Positions 15,204-22,965 of a stretch of DNA of 34,250 nucleotides are shown here, one piece after another. Position 1 is the first letter of the stretch, and each line of letters starts with the position of its first letter. Location of the stretch: the NCBI GenBank assembly GCA_025055175.1, contig JANWYT010000009.1, positions 1-34,250 on the forward strand, read 5' to 3'. The translations under genes and the position numbers were made by a program. Under the pieces are notes generated by a model. It was not told the origin of the DNA. It was given only the letters and a program-made list of their open reading frames with translations, and did not search any database. Source of the DNA: Anaerolineae bacterium. GTDB lineage: Bacteria; Chloroflexota; Anaerolineae; Aggregatilineales; Phototrophicaceae.

Positions 15204-16835
15204 ATGACAAGCAGACCGAGCAAGGGGCGCATGCCCCTTGTTTTAATGATTGGCTTGACGCTGGTCGGCTGCCAGGCAACCAGTCCGGCGCCTCTGCCCA
15301 CGCTGGCGGTGCTGCCCAGTCCCGTCTCAGCCCAAGCCAGTCTCTCCACGCCAACGCCAGCGCTGCGCGTCGTCGGCGTGCCAAGCCCCACCCCACCCAC
15401 CTCGCAGTTTGGCGCATACCAAACTACGCTCAGCCAACCAGTTGGCCGCCAGCTTGGCACACTAGACGCGCGCCAGCCTGTCCACGTCTATCTGCTGGAG
15501 GGGCAGGTCGACCAGATCGTCACACTGCGTTTGCGCCGAATCAGCGGCACGCTCGATCCCTCGCTGGCCCTCTACGATCCGCAGTTCCGTCTGCTGGCCC
15601 AAGACGAAGCCAGTGGTGAGGGTCGTTCGGCGCGCTTGTTGAACATCCGCCTACCTCAGGCGGGCGCATACAGCGTGGTAGTGAGCGGCGATGGCTTCTA
15701 TGGCGATTACGAACTGAGCTTGCACGGCGCACTGGTGGTGCAGCCCCAGAGCGAGCCAACGACGACGCCAATCCCCATCACGCCCTATCAGACGCCGACG
15801 CTAGGGGCGCTGGCCAGCGGGACGCGCTTAGCAGATCATCAGCCCGTCTTGGGCCTGCTCGGTCGCCAGGGCGACTTCGCGCGCTTCGCCTTCCCAGGCC
15901 AGGCAGGCCAGGTCGTCAGCCTGGGAGTGAGGCCTTTGGATGAGGCACAGTGGCTGCCCCAGTTTGAGATTTACGACCCAGATGGTGCGCTGCTGGCCTC
16001 AGCACGAGCTTCGCAGTCTTTGCAGACGAGGACAGCTCAGCTCCTCAGCCTGACTTTGGCGCTGGATGGCGTCCACACCGTGCTGGTGACGGCAGAGGGC
16101 GGACGCGGCAACGGCCCGTTCCAGCTCAGTTGGGGGCTTGGCCCCAGCTACGAAGAGCGCTGGATCGGCCTGCTGGCGGCTAACCAGCGCGTCGAAGGTC
16201 GTCTTGACGCCTTTGGGTTGCGCCATACCTACCTGCTGCGCCTGAACGCGGGCGACGTCATCACGGCAGCAGTCAGCCCAGCGACGCAGACGGGCAGACC
16301 GCTCGATCCTTATTTGGAGCTAGTTCGGCCTGCTGACGGCCAGTTCTACGCCATCGCGGCAGATGACAACGGCGGCGGCGGCACGACGGCCCTCATCCGC
16401 CTGGCCAAAATCGAGCAGAGCGGCGATTATCTGCTGCGAGTACGGGCAGCGCGCGGCGATGAATTGGGCAGCTACACCCTGCTGTGGCGCTACATTAACC
16501 TCGCCCCCACGCCGACTCCCGTGCCTGCCAGCCTGCCTTTGCTGGTGGTCGATGACTCGCTGAGCCTGGGCGAGTACCGTTTCTATAGCTTTCAGGGACG
16601 CCTAGGACAGCGCGTGCGCGTGCAGGTACGCGCCTTCCCTGGCTCTGGCCTAGACGCAGTGGCGGCTCTGATTGATCCGCAAGGGCGTGAGATTGCTCAG
16701 GGCGACGACAGCCCCAATTCGTTGGACGTGGACTTTGTGGCCTTGCTACCTGCTGATGGCAGCTACCAGGTTCGGGTGAATGGCTATCTGAGCGAAGGGG
16801 TTTACGAGGTGCGCGTCTCAGCGCTGTTAGAATAA
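15204..16835 (+). CDS. Lipoprotein with four PPC-like domains
   Basis: 543 residues. A basic N-terminus and hydrophobic core end in the lipobox LVGC (Cys23), so it should be lipid-anchored outside the membrane. A Pro/Thr-rich stretch (24-68) precedes four repeats of the bacterial pre-peptidase C-terminal (PPC) type at about 80-175, 205-312, 320-430 and 446-543, each with a pattern like LDPxLxLYDPxG...D...G.Y.V.V. Pro/Thr linkers join some of them. PPC domains usually follow secreted proteases. Here there is no catalytic domain, so a binding or structural role is more likely. Start ATG 15204 or ATG 15231; both leave the signal peptide intact. Confidence 0.85.
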   Translation: MTSRPSKGRMPLVLMIGLTLVGCQATSPAPLPTLAVLPSPVSAQASLSTPTPALRVVGVPSPTPPTSQFGAYQTTLSQPVGRQLGTLDARQPVHVYLLEGQVDQIVTLRLRRISGTLDPSLALYDPQFRLLAQDEASGEGRSARLLNIRLPQAGAYSVVVSGDGFYGDYELSLHGALVVQPQSEPTTTPIPITPYQTPTLGALASGTRLADHQPVLGLLGRQGDFARFAFPGQAGQVVSLGVRPLDEAQWLPQFEIYDPDGALLASARASQSLQTRTAQLLSLTLALDGVHTVLVTAEGGRGNGPFQLSWGLGPSYEERWIGLLAANQRVEGRLDAFGLRHTYLLRLNAGDVITAAVSPATQTGRPLDPYLELVRPADGQFYAIAADDNGGGGTTALIRLAKIEQSGDYLLRVRAARGDELGSYTLLWRYINLAPTPTPVPASLPLLVVDDSLSLGEYRFYSFQGRLGQRVRVQVRAFPGSGLDAVAALIDPQGREIAQGDDSPNSLDVDFVALLPADGSYQVRVNGYLSEGVYEVRVSALLE

Positions 16836-16872
16836 TAAGCAAACGCTCAAATCGCGCGCCACTTTTTGGCCT

Positions 16873-16878
16873 TACAAT
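16873..16878 (+). promoter_or_regulatory. -10 box TACAAT before htrA
   Basis: TACAAT in the context TTACAATG, with only a poor -35. It would start transcription near 16885, giving a leader of about 46 bases before ATG 16931. This supports ATG 16931 over ATG 16877, which lies in the box. Confidence 0.4.
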
Positions 16879-16930
16879 GAGAAGTATTCCCCTCTCCCGA
16901 CGACCCAGCGTATTCCAAAGGACAGGCAGT

Positions 16931-18049
16931 ATGATACCCAAACAAAGCCCTCTACGTATCTTTTCCGTGCCGCTGTTGCTGCTGGCGGCTTTCATCCTGG
17001 GCCTAAGCTGGCGCGGCCAAAACACTGAAGCCAACAGCGCTCCACCTGCCCTCAACCTGGCCATTGATACTACCGACTACCTGAGCGAGACAGAGCGCGT
17101 CTTCGCCACCATCTATGAGACAGTTGCCCCAAGCGTCGTATCGATCAGCGTCTCGGCGCGCACCCAGGGCCAGAGCTTCGTCCAGACAGCCAGCGGCAGC
17201 GGCTTCGTCATCGACATGGATGGCCACATTGTGACCAACTTCCACGTCGTGGAGGGCGCGCAGCGCATTGCTGTGACTATGTTCGACGGCACAATCACGG
17301 AAGCGCGCCTGATCGCCCCCGACCGCGATAGCGACTTGGCTGTGCTGAAAGTGGACGTGCCGCAGGAACGTCTGCGTCCAATTCGCTTTGCCAACTCGGA
17401 CAACTTGCGCGTCGGGCAGACGGTGTTGGCGCTGGGCAACCCCTTTAACAACGACTGGACGCTCACCAGCGGCATCATCAGCGCCCTGAATCGCAGCATT
17501 GTGGGCCTGAACCGTTTCTCCATCGGCGGCGTGATCCAGACGGACGCGGCCATCAACCCCGGCAACAGTGGCGGCCCGCTGGTCAACCTGCAAGGCGAAC
17601 TGATCGGCGTGAACAGCCAGATCGAGAGCCAGGTGCGCGCCAACAGCGGCGTAGGCTTCGCTGTGCCGTCTAACCTAGTGGCCAAAGTGGCTCGCAGCCT
17701 GATCCAAGAGGGCCGTATGCGCTACAGCTACCTAGGGATCAGCAGCAGGCCAATTGACCTCGACCTGATCCGCAGCTTCAATCTACCCAACAACATTCGC
17801 GGTGTGGCTGTCCTGCAAGCCGATTTCAACTTCCCAGCGGGCCAGGCCGGGGTGCAGAGCATCAGCAACAACAGCGTAGACATCATCACTGCCATCGATG
17901 GCCGTCCCATCCGCAACTTCGACGACATGATCGGTTGGCTGGCCATCAACACCACGCCAGGTCAAACGATCACCCTCACCATCTATCGCATGGGTCAAGT
18001 GGTCAACTTGCCTGTGACCCTGGCGGAGCGGCCTGGCCGGATCAACTAG
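16931..18049 (+). CDS. HtrA/Deg-family serine protease with one PDZ domain
   Basis: 372 residues from ATG 16931 (AAGGA eight bases upstream). An N-terminal membrane anchor (about 8-26) is followed by a trypsin-like domain with the full triad: His105 in VTNFHVVEG, Asp135 in DRDSDLAVLK and Ser213 in NPGNSGGPL. One PDZ domain (about 262-365) completes a DegS/DegP-like layout. It should degrade or check misfolded envelope proteins outside the membrane. It lies after the PPC lipoprotein and may have its own promoter. It ends three bases from the convergent zinc-ribbon gene. Confidence 0.94.
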   Translation: MIPKQSPLRIFSVPLLLLAAFILGLSWRGQNTEANSAPPALNLAIDTTDYLSETERVFATIYETVAPSVVSISVSARTQGQSFVQTASGSGFVIDMDGHIVTNFHVVEGAQRIAVTMFDGTITEARLIAPDRDSDLAVLKVDVPQERLRPIRFANSDNLRVGQTVLALGNPFNNDWTLTSGIISALNRSIVGLNRFSIGGVIQTDAAINPGNSGGPLVNLQGELIGVNSQIESQVRANSGVGFAVPSNLVAKVARSLIQEGRMRYSYLGISSRPIDLDLIRSFNLPNNIRGVAVLQADFNFPAGQAGVQSISNNSVDIITAIDGRPIRNFDDMIGWLAINTTPGQTITLTIYRMGQVVNLPVTLAERPGRIN

Positions 18050-18052
18050 CCG

Positions 18053-18409
18053 CTAGTCGAAAATATCGAAGATGTCATCCAGGAAGCTGCGTTTGCGCTT
18101 CCTGCCATCGTAGTGGCGCTCATCGTAGCGCCGCTCGTCGTCTTCGTAGCGCCGCTCACGTTCGTAACGCGCTGGGCGGCTCATCTCGTCGTCGAAGTCG
18201 TACTCCTCTTGAGGGCGCGTCCTGCTGACCGAAGTTGGCGGAGCAGGACGCGGAGCAGCGCTGGAGCGCGCCGCTTCTGCTGCCCTGTCCATCAGCTTAT
18301 CCAGTTCGCCCTTGTCTAGCCAAATACCACGACAGCCGGGGCAGTAGTCAATCTCCACGCCTTCGCGCACAGCCATGCGCATGACGATGTTACAGTTGGG
18401 GCAAAGCAT
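18053..18409 (-). CDS. TFIIB-type zinc-ribbon protein
   Basis: 118 residues. The N-terminus LCPNCN and YCPGCRGIWLDKGELDKL form the four-cysteine zf-TFIIB ribbon. A disordered middle follows, then a strongly charged Arg/Tyr/Asp/Glu tract with imperfect ERRYDER copies (about 82-102), and a short hydrophobic tail FLDDIFDIFD. The family is common in bacteria and its function is not known. The tail looks like a docking peptide, by inference. Ribosome site GGCGGTG precedes ATG 18409. Confidence 0.88.
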   Translation of the reverse strand: MLCPNCNIVMRMAVREGVEIDYCPGCRGIWLDKGELDKLMDRAAEAARSSAAPRPAPPTSVSRTRPQEEYDFDDEMSRPARYERERRYEDDERRYDERHYDGRKRKRSFLDDIFDIFD

Positions 18410-18650
18410 GGCTCACCGCCTTTCTGCTGGTTATGTAGCCTATGTACCCTGATGTATCTTGCGATTATCCGCGAACCAGCTTAATCTTGGCTGAAACAGC
18501 CAACCTTCCCCCCGAAAACTGGGGATTAGTTCGAACTATCGTAGCAAGTTGAAGCTTGTGTAAAAATCGCGAACGCCCGCCTTGCGGCGAGCGCTGAGAG
18601 TGATAAAGTTTTTTGCGCATAAGAAATTTAGTTATTTCTAAGATAGCGCC

Positions 18651-18679
18651 TTGTCTGAGAAGTGTCAAGATGGTTAAAA
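18651..18679 (+). promoter_or_regulatory. Promoter of the FAD oxidoreductase gene
   Basis: TTGTCT (18651-18656), exactly 17 bases, then TTAAAA (18674-18679) preceded by TG-n. Transcription would start near 18686, inside the palindrome that follows. Confidence 0.5.
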
Positions 18680-18681
18680 AC

Positions 18682-18697
18682 GAGCAAACGTTTGCTC
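18682..18697. promoter_or_regulatory. Perfect 16-bp palindromic operator, LacI/PurR-like
   Basis: GAGCAAACGTTTGCTC is fully self-complementary with a central CG. The core GCAAACGTTTGC is what LacI-family repressors (PurR, CcpA-like) recognise. It begins three bases after the -10 box and covers the predicted transcription start, the classic place for repression. No LacI-type gene is in the window. Confidence 0.6.
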
Positions 18698-18746
18698 AGG
18701 GCGTATTTATGCAACACTCATCTTAGAGAGGCAAGAGGATGGGCAA

Positions 18747-20321
18747 ATGGGAGTAGAAGGCGAAATCATCGTCATTGGGGCAGGACTGGCAGGCCTGACT
18801 TGCGCCGTACACCTGGCCGAGCGCGGCCTGCCTGTCACTGTGCTGGAAGCGGACTGGGGAGGCTTGGGTGGGCGCTTGGGCGGCGGCGATCCGTACACTT
18901 TCACTCATCAGGGGCGCGATTGGACTTTCCAGCCGGAACATGGCGTCCACGCCGTCTGGGGTGGCTATTCGAACTTCCGCGCTACGCTGGAGCGCTTCAC
19001 GACTACGCGCTTACAGCCCTCGCTGGGCGAGGAATGGGTCAACCGTTGGGGGCGCGAGGTGCGGCGCATTGAAGCGGGCAACGCCATACGAGCGCGCTTC
19101 CTGCCCGCACCTTTCCATTATTTCAATTTGCTCTTCCGTCCGCGCACCTGGACGACGATTAACCCGCTGGATTTTCTGTCCTTCCCTGGGGTGCTGCTCA
19201 GCTTGTTGCTGACGCTGGCCTTCGATCCCATCCGCGAGGGCAAAGCCTGGGACGGCCTGCTGCTGCGCTTGTTCTTTCGCGGTTGGACGCCGAATCTGCG
19301 CGCTACGTTCGAAGGCCTGGCAGCTAACCTGCTGGCAGCACCGCTAGATGAGATTGACCTGGCGGCCTTCATCGCTGCGCTGCGCTTCTACACGGTGCTG
19401 CGTCGCGACAGTTGGGACATGCACTATCTTCCTCAGGATGCGGAGACCAGCGTCATCAAGCCGCTGGCCCAGGCCATCACAGCGCGCGGTGGGCGACTCC
19501 TGGGCGGCATGACAGCCCAGCGCCTAGAGCGCAGCAGCATGGGTTGGCGCGTCGTCGTCGAAGATGGACTGCGCGGCGGCCTGCGCAGCTTCCAGGCCGA
19601 CCAAGTCGTGCTGGCAGCCCATCCCAGCGGCGCTGAACGTCTGCTCCTGGCCAGCGATGCCACTCGCGAGCAAGCCCAGGTCATGCGCTGGCCCGCCAGC
19701 GTCGCCAGTGTCGTGGTGCGCCTGTGGTTTAGCGCCGATCCACCAGGGATAGTACAGGGCGGCATGATGACTGGCGACTTCGGCCCAGACAACTTCTTCT
19801 GGCTGCACCGCCTGTATGACGACTGCCGCCTTTGGCATGAAGTGACGGGTGGCAGCGTCGCAGAGCTGCACTTCTATGAAGACAAGTTGGTCGCCCTGCC
19901 CGACGCCAATCTGGTCATCTTAGGAGTGACAGAACTCACGCGCGCCTTTCCTGCGTTGCGCGATTCGTTCGTGCATGGCACGGCGCGGCGCAACAGCAAA
20001 GTCCATCCGCGCTTCCGCGTGCCGACTCGCAACAGCTTGCACGTCCACACCCCCTGGCCTGGGCTACACGCCTGCGGCGACTGGGTGGGCTACGACAGTC
20101 CTGCCCTATGGATGGAGCGAGCCAGCGTGACGGGCATCGCAGCAGCCAACGCCATCCTGGCTGAGGCAGGTCTGCCCCACTACCCTATCCTGCAGCCCCC
20201 CACGCCAGAGCTGTTGGCGCGGGGTTTGCAGGCCCTTCTAAGAGCAGGGCGGCGACTTCTGGGGCCGCCTCTGCGCGCTATGGCCCGCTCAAGGCGGGGT
20301 CGTTCAGCCACAAGTCGGTAG
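18747..20321 (+). CDS. FAD-dependent oxidoreductase, phytoene-desaturase-like
   Basis: 524 residues. GAGLAGLTCAVHLAE (Gly11, Gly13, Gly16, then Glu34) is the FAD dinucleotide-binding fold, and HACGDWVGYDSPALWMERA near the C-terminus is the closing FAD motif of the amine-oxidase/carotenoid-desaturase superfamily. The middle is not specific enough to choose between carotenoid, squalene-derived or other substrates. No carotenoid or hopanoid gene stands beside it. ATG 18747 is preferred because the ATG at 18739 stops after five codons. The last 44 bases overlap the convergent repeat-protein gene, and the Arg-rich tail they encode looks like added sequence. Confidence 0.85.
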   Translation: MGVEGEIIVIGAGLAGLTCAVHLAERGLPVTVLEADWGGLGGRLGGGDPYTFTHQGRDWTFQPEHGVHAVWGGYSNFRATLERFTTTRLQPSLGEEWVNRWGREVRRIEAGNAIRARFLPAPFHYFNLLFRPRTWTTINPLDFLSFPGVLLSLLLTLAFDPIREGKAWDGLLLRLFFRGWTPNLRATFEGLAANLLAAPLDEIDLAAFIAALRFYTVLRRDSWDMHYLPQDAETSVIKPLAQAITARGGRLLGGMTAQRLERSSMGWRVVVEDGLRGGLRSFQADQVVLAAHPSGAERLLLASDATREQAQVMRWPASVASVVVRLWFSADPPGIVQGGMMTGDFGPDNFFWLHRLYDDCRLWHEVTGGSVAELHFYEDKLVALPDANLVILGVTELTRAFPALRDSFVHGTARRNSKVHPRFRVPTRNSLHVHTPWPGLHACGDWVGYDSPALWMERASVTGIAAANAILAEAGLPHYPILQPPTPELLARGLQALLRAGRRLLGPPLRAMARSRRGRSATSR

Positions 20322-22029
20322 AGAACAACGTGTTGCCTTCGATGAGCAGGTTGCTGCTATAGCCGTAAGGCAGCTCGAAGACGTTGAGACCATTAGCAAC
20401 CGAGATGATCGGCTCGTTCACGCCGGTGTTGTTGTTCTTCACGCTCACCACAGGCTCGCAGACGATCTGGGCCACCTCTTGGCAAATCTCAAGTGCCACC
20501 TGAGCGCGGCGCACGTCAGGGCGCTGCTGAATGTAGGTCACGCGGATGTGATTCCAGCTCACTAGGCGCTTGCCAGCGGCATCGACGTTCTGACCAGGGG
20601 CTAAGGTGGCAGGCGGAGTCGCGCCGACGATGATCGATAGCAGGGCGCCGCCGGTGGGCGTAGGCGTGGCGCGCGGCCCACTGCACCAATCGGCGTTGCA
20701 GAAGGCCAGCGGCTTGACGCCTTCTAGCGTGGGGAGGCCGGCGAAAGCGGCTTCGCTCATGGTCGTCCAGCGCCGATCAATGAACAAGGCGAAGTTGTCG
20801 CCGCTGACGAACATCATGTTGCTTTGGCCGAAGTTGCGATACCAGGCGCGGAACTTGACGCCGCTGGGCATTTGGCCCATGTAGAGCGTAGCTGCTGCGT
20901 CTAGGTAAGAGAAGGCGAAGCGCGACTCGGCAGTGAAGCGTGCTTCACGGGCGGCTTCTTCGGCGGCAGCCACCTCATCAGGATCAGGTGGAGGCGGCGG
21001 ATTCTCGGCTAGAGCGTTGAGGTTAGCGCTCAGCTCGCGGCAGTAATCCGCCGAGTCGGCGGCGGGCATGGTGAAGACGTCCTCAAAGCTAGGGTCGCGG
21101 GCGAACACAGCCAGCAGGCTTTGCAGGCTAGGAGCGCAGCGGACGATGGGGTCTGTCCCCTGCCAACCACGCGGACGCACCCCCTGGCCCAGGCTGACAT
21201 CGGCCAGCAGCTCCAAGTCATGGCGCTGGTTGCGGTAGGTCACGCCTCCAGAGCCGCTAATCGTACCAACCCAGTTGGCAGGGCGCTGGCCGCGTCCCAG
21301 CAGTTCATCGGCCAAGCGCTCCAGGTCAGCGAAGTTATCGGCGGCCAGCGTTGGCGAGGTGATCTCTTTGTTGCCGATCCAACCCAGGGGGCGGTTGTTG
21401 AGGCCCAGCTTCTCATCAGCCACGCGCTCCAGATCACCGCGCACAGCCAGCACCAACTCAGGCAGCGCTGTGCTAGGGATGGGTTCAAGCTGCAAGGCTA
21501 CAAGCTGGGCTTCTAGCTCACCGCGCACGACAGCGCAGTAATTAGGCAGATTGGCAGGCGTAGCGGGCAACACGCCAAAGCGCGTTTGCAGCGTCAGGGC
21601 CAAATTCTGTACAGTGCGGTCGCAGCGCGTCAGCGGATCAGCGCCCACCCAATCAGCGGGGCGCGCGTTGCCCAGCAGACGGTCGGCGCTCAATTCCAGA
21701 TCATGGCGCACGTTGCGGGCCACGATCTGCGCGTTGGTGCTGGTCGCGCCAATCCAGTCCGCAGGACGCTGGCCCACGCCAAACACGCCATCGGCCAGCT
21801 GTTCGTTGTCAAACCACAGGTCGGCGACAATCGAGGGTGACGTGAGGTCGGCGTTGGCCGTCCAGGCGGGCGGACGTAGGCGTTCGCCGAAGGCCTGGTT
21901 GGCCAGAATCTCCAAGTCCAGGCGCAGGTTGAGCAGAAATTGATCGAAAGGGATAGGCTGGGCCTGCGGCACGAGGCTGATGGTCAAGCAGACCAGGGCC
22001 AGCCCTGCAATTCGTCGTAGTGCGCGCAT
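20278..22029 (-). CDS. Secreted protein with a duplicated block of three 36-residue repeats
   Basis: 583 residues from ATG 22029 (AGGAG five bases upstream). A signal peptide (about 1-24) is followed by six copies of DLExLADxxLG plus RPxxWxG. They start at residues 38, 74, 110 and again 199, 235, 271: a strict 36-residue step, with the triad duplicated 161 residues later. Each triad is followed by a DPxxRC...YC segment (Cys136/Cys165 and Cys298/Cys330), perhaps disulfide-bonded. A proline-rich stretch (about 344-350) leads to a C-terminal domain (about 370-583) with four more cysteines. I do not recognise any part of it. It probably acts outside the cell, in binding or structure. Confidence 0.82.
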   Translation of the reverse strand: MRALRRIAGLALVCLTISLVPQAQPIPFDQFLLNLRLDLEILANQAFGERLRPPAWTANADLTSPSIVADLWFDNEQLADGVFGVGQRPADWIGATSTNAQIVARNVRHDLELSADRLLGNARPADWVGADPLTRCDRTVQNLALTLQTRFGVLPATPANLPNYCAVVRGELEAQLVALQLEPIPSTALPELVLAVRGDLERVADEKLGLNNRPLGWIGNKEITSPTLAADNFADLERLADELLGRGQRPANWVGTISGSGGVTYRNQRHDLELLADVSLGQGVRPRGWQGTDPIVRCAPSLQSLLAVFARDPSFEDVFTMPAADSADYCRELSANLNALAENPPPPPDPDEVAAAEEAAREARFTAESRFAFSYLDAAATLYMGQMPSGVKFRAWYRNFGQSNMMFVSGDNFALFIDRRWTTMSEAAFAGLPTLEGVKPLAFCNADWCSGPRATPTPTGGALLSIIVGATPPATLAPGQNVDAAGKRLVSWNHIRVTYIQQRPDVRRAQVALEICQEVAQIVCEPVVSVKNNNTGVNEPIISVANGLNVFELPYGYSSNLLIEGNTLFSTDLWLNDPALSGP

Positions 22030-22067
22030 GGCGACTCCTGAGGACACACTCAATGACGATTTGGCCC

Positions 22068-22076
22068 ATTATAGCA
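22068..22076 (-). promoter_or_regulatory. Extended -10 promoter TGCTATAAT of the repeat-protein gene
   Basis: Perfect extended -10 on the minus strand, 38 bases before ATG 22029, lying just past the stop of surE copy 2. It shows the repeat protein can be transcribed on its own, and that the longer frame up to 22053 is unlikely to be used. Confidence 0.65.
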
Positions 22077-22080
22077 CGAC

Positions 22081-22848
22081 TCAGCCTGCGCCTCCGTCTA
22101 AACGAACGTCCCAGGCGGCCAGGTCGGCCAGGAAGCGGTGGGCGGTCATGTCCAGGTGGATGGGCGTCAGGCTGGCGTAGCCCTGATGGACGGCCCACAA
22201 ATCCGTGCCAAGCTCGTCCACTGTGCCGCTGGGCGGATCGCCGACAATACGCACGAAGCCCTCGCCGCGCTCCATCTGGTCTCGGTACAAGCGCGTCCCT
22301 TGACGAGTGAGCTGCAAGCCGCGCACGCGCGGCAGATTGGGTACGTTGAGATTGAGGATGGTGAGAGGCGGCAGACCGCGTTGTAAGACGATACGGGCCA
22401 CATGAGCCGCGACGCGGGCGGCTTCGGCGTAGTCTTCCACCGCGTCAGCGTTGCGATTGGCCAGCGAGACGGCCAGGGCGGGCGCACCGTTGATGGTGGC
22501 TTCTAGGGCGGCAGTGACTGTGCCGCTGTAGGTGACGTCCTGGCTGAGGTTTTCGCCGCGATTAATGCCGCTCACTACCAGGTCAGGCGGCCAGGGACGC
22601 AGGCCCATCGCGCTCACGGCAATACAATCTGCCGGCGAGCCGCTGACCGACAAGGCAGACAAGCCGTTGGCCAGGGTGACTTCCTCATAGGGTATGGGGG
22701 CGAACAGCGTCTTCTTGTGGCCACTGGCGCTTTGGTTGGTGGCAGGGGCGGCGACTTCCACCGTCCCCAGGGAGCGCAGCGCTTCCGCCAGAGCCAGAAG
22801 GCCAGGGGCGAAGACGCCGTCATCGTTGGTGACTAGGATGTAGGCCAT
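22081..22848 (-). CDS. surE: SurE-type 5'/3'-nucleotidase (copy 2)
   Basis: 255 residues from ATG 22848, the usual SurE length. TNDDGVFAPG gives Asp9 and Asp10, TNQSASGHKKT gives Ser40, and SGINRGENLS gives Asn96, so all four metal ligands are present. The sequence is closer to the textbook SurE pattern than copy 1, suggesting this is the housekeeping enzyme. It has its own extended -10 promoter. The frame opens upstream to 22887, but that lies across the promoter. Confidence 0.95.
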   Translation of the reverse strand: MAYILVTNDDGVFAPGLLALAEALRSLGTVEVAAPATNQSASGHKKTLFAPIPYEEVTLANGLSALSVSGSPADCIAVSAMGLRPWPPDLVVSGINRGENLSQDVTYSGTVTAALEATINGAPALAVSLANRNADAVEDYAEAARVAAHVARIVLQRGLPPLTILNLNVPNLPRVRGLQLTRQGTRLYRDQMERGEGFVRIVGDPPSGTVDELGTDLWAVHQGYASLTPIHLDMTAHRFLADLAAWDVRLDGGAG

Positions 22849-22885
22849 GAGACTTCTCTCTGTGAGGGCCAATACAGCGCCTCCC

Positions 22886-22894
22886 ATTGTAGCA
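22886..22894 (-). promoter_or_regulatory. Extended -10 promoter TGCTACAAT of surE copy 2
   Basis: TG-n-TACAAT on the minus strand, 37 bases before ATG 22848. There is no clear -35. It stands back to back with the epimerase promoter. Confidence 0.55.
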
Positions 22895-22909
22895 GACGCG
22901 GGGCAACGA

Positions 22910-22938
22910 TTGACCCCTCATGCGCTTTAAGTTAGACT
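22910..22938 (+). promoter_or_regulatory. Promoter of the epimerase-pentapeptide unit
   Basis: TTGACC (22910-22915), 17 bases, TAGACT (22933-22938). AGGAG follows at about 22949, then ATG 22966. Confidence 0.5.
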
Positions 22939-22965
22939 CGACGTGTCACCAGGAGTAATCATTGC

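Larger units (their letters stand above)
18410..18746. other. Regulatory intergenic region of 337 bases between divergent genes
   Basis: It holds no credible gene. It contains short inverted repeats: TCCCC...GGGGA (about 18510-18530), CGCC-TTGC-GGCG (about 18578-18590) and AGAAAT-N6-ATTTCT (18622-18639), then the promoter and palindrome described separately. It is AT-rich near 18600-18680. Confidence 0.5.
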
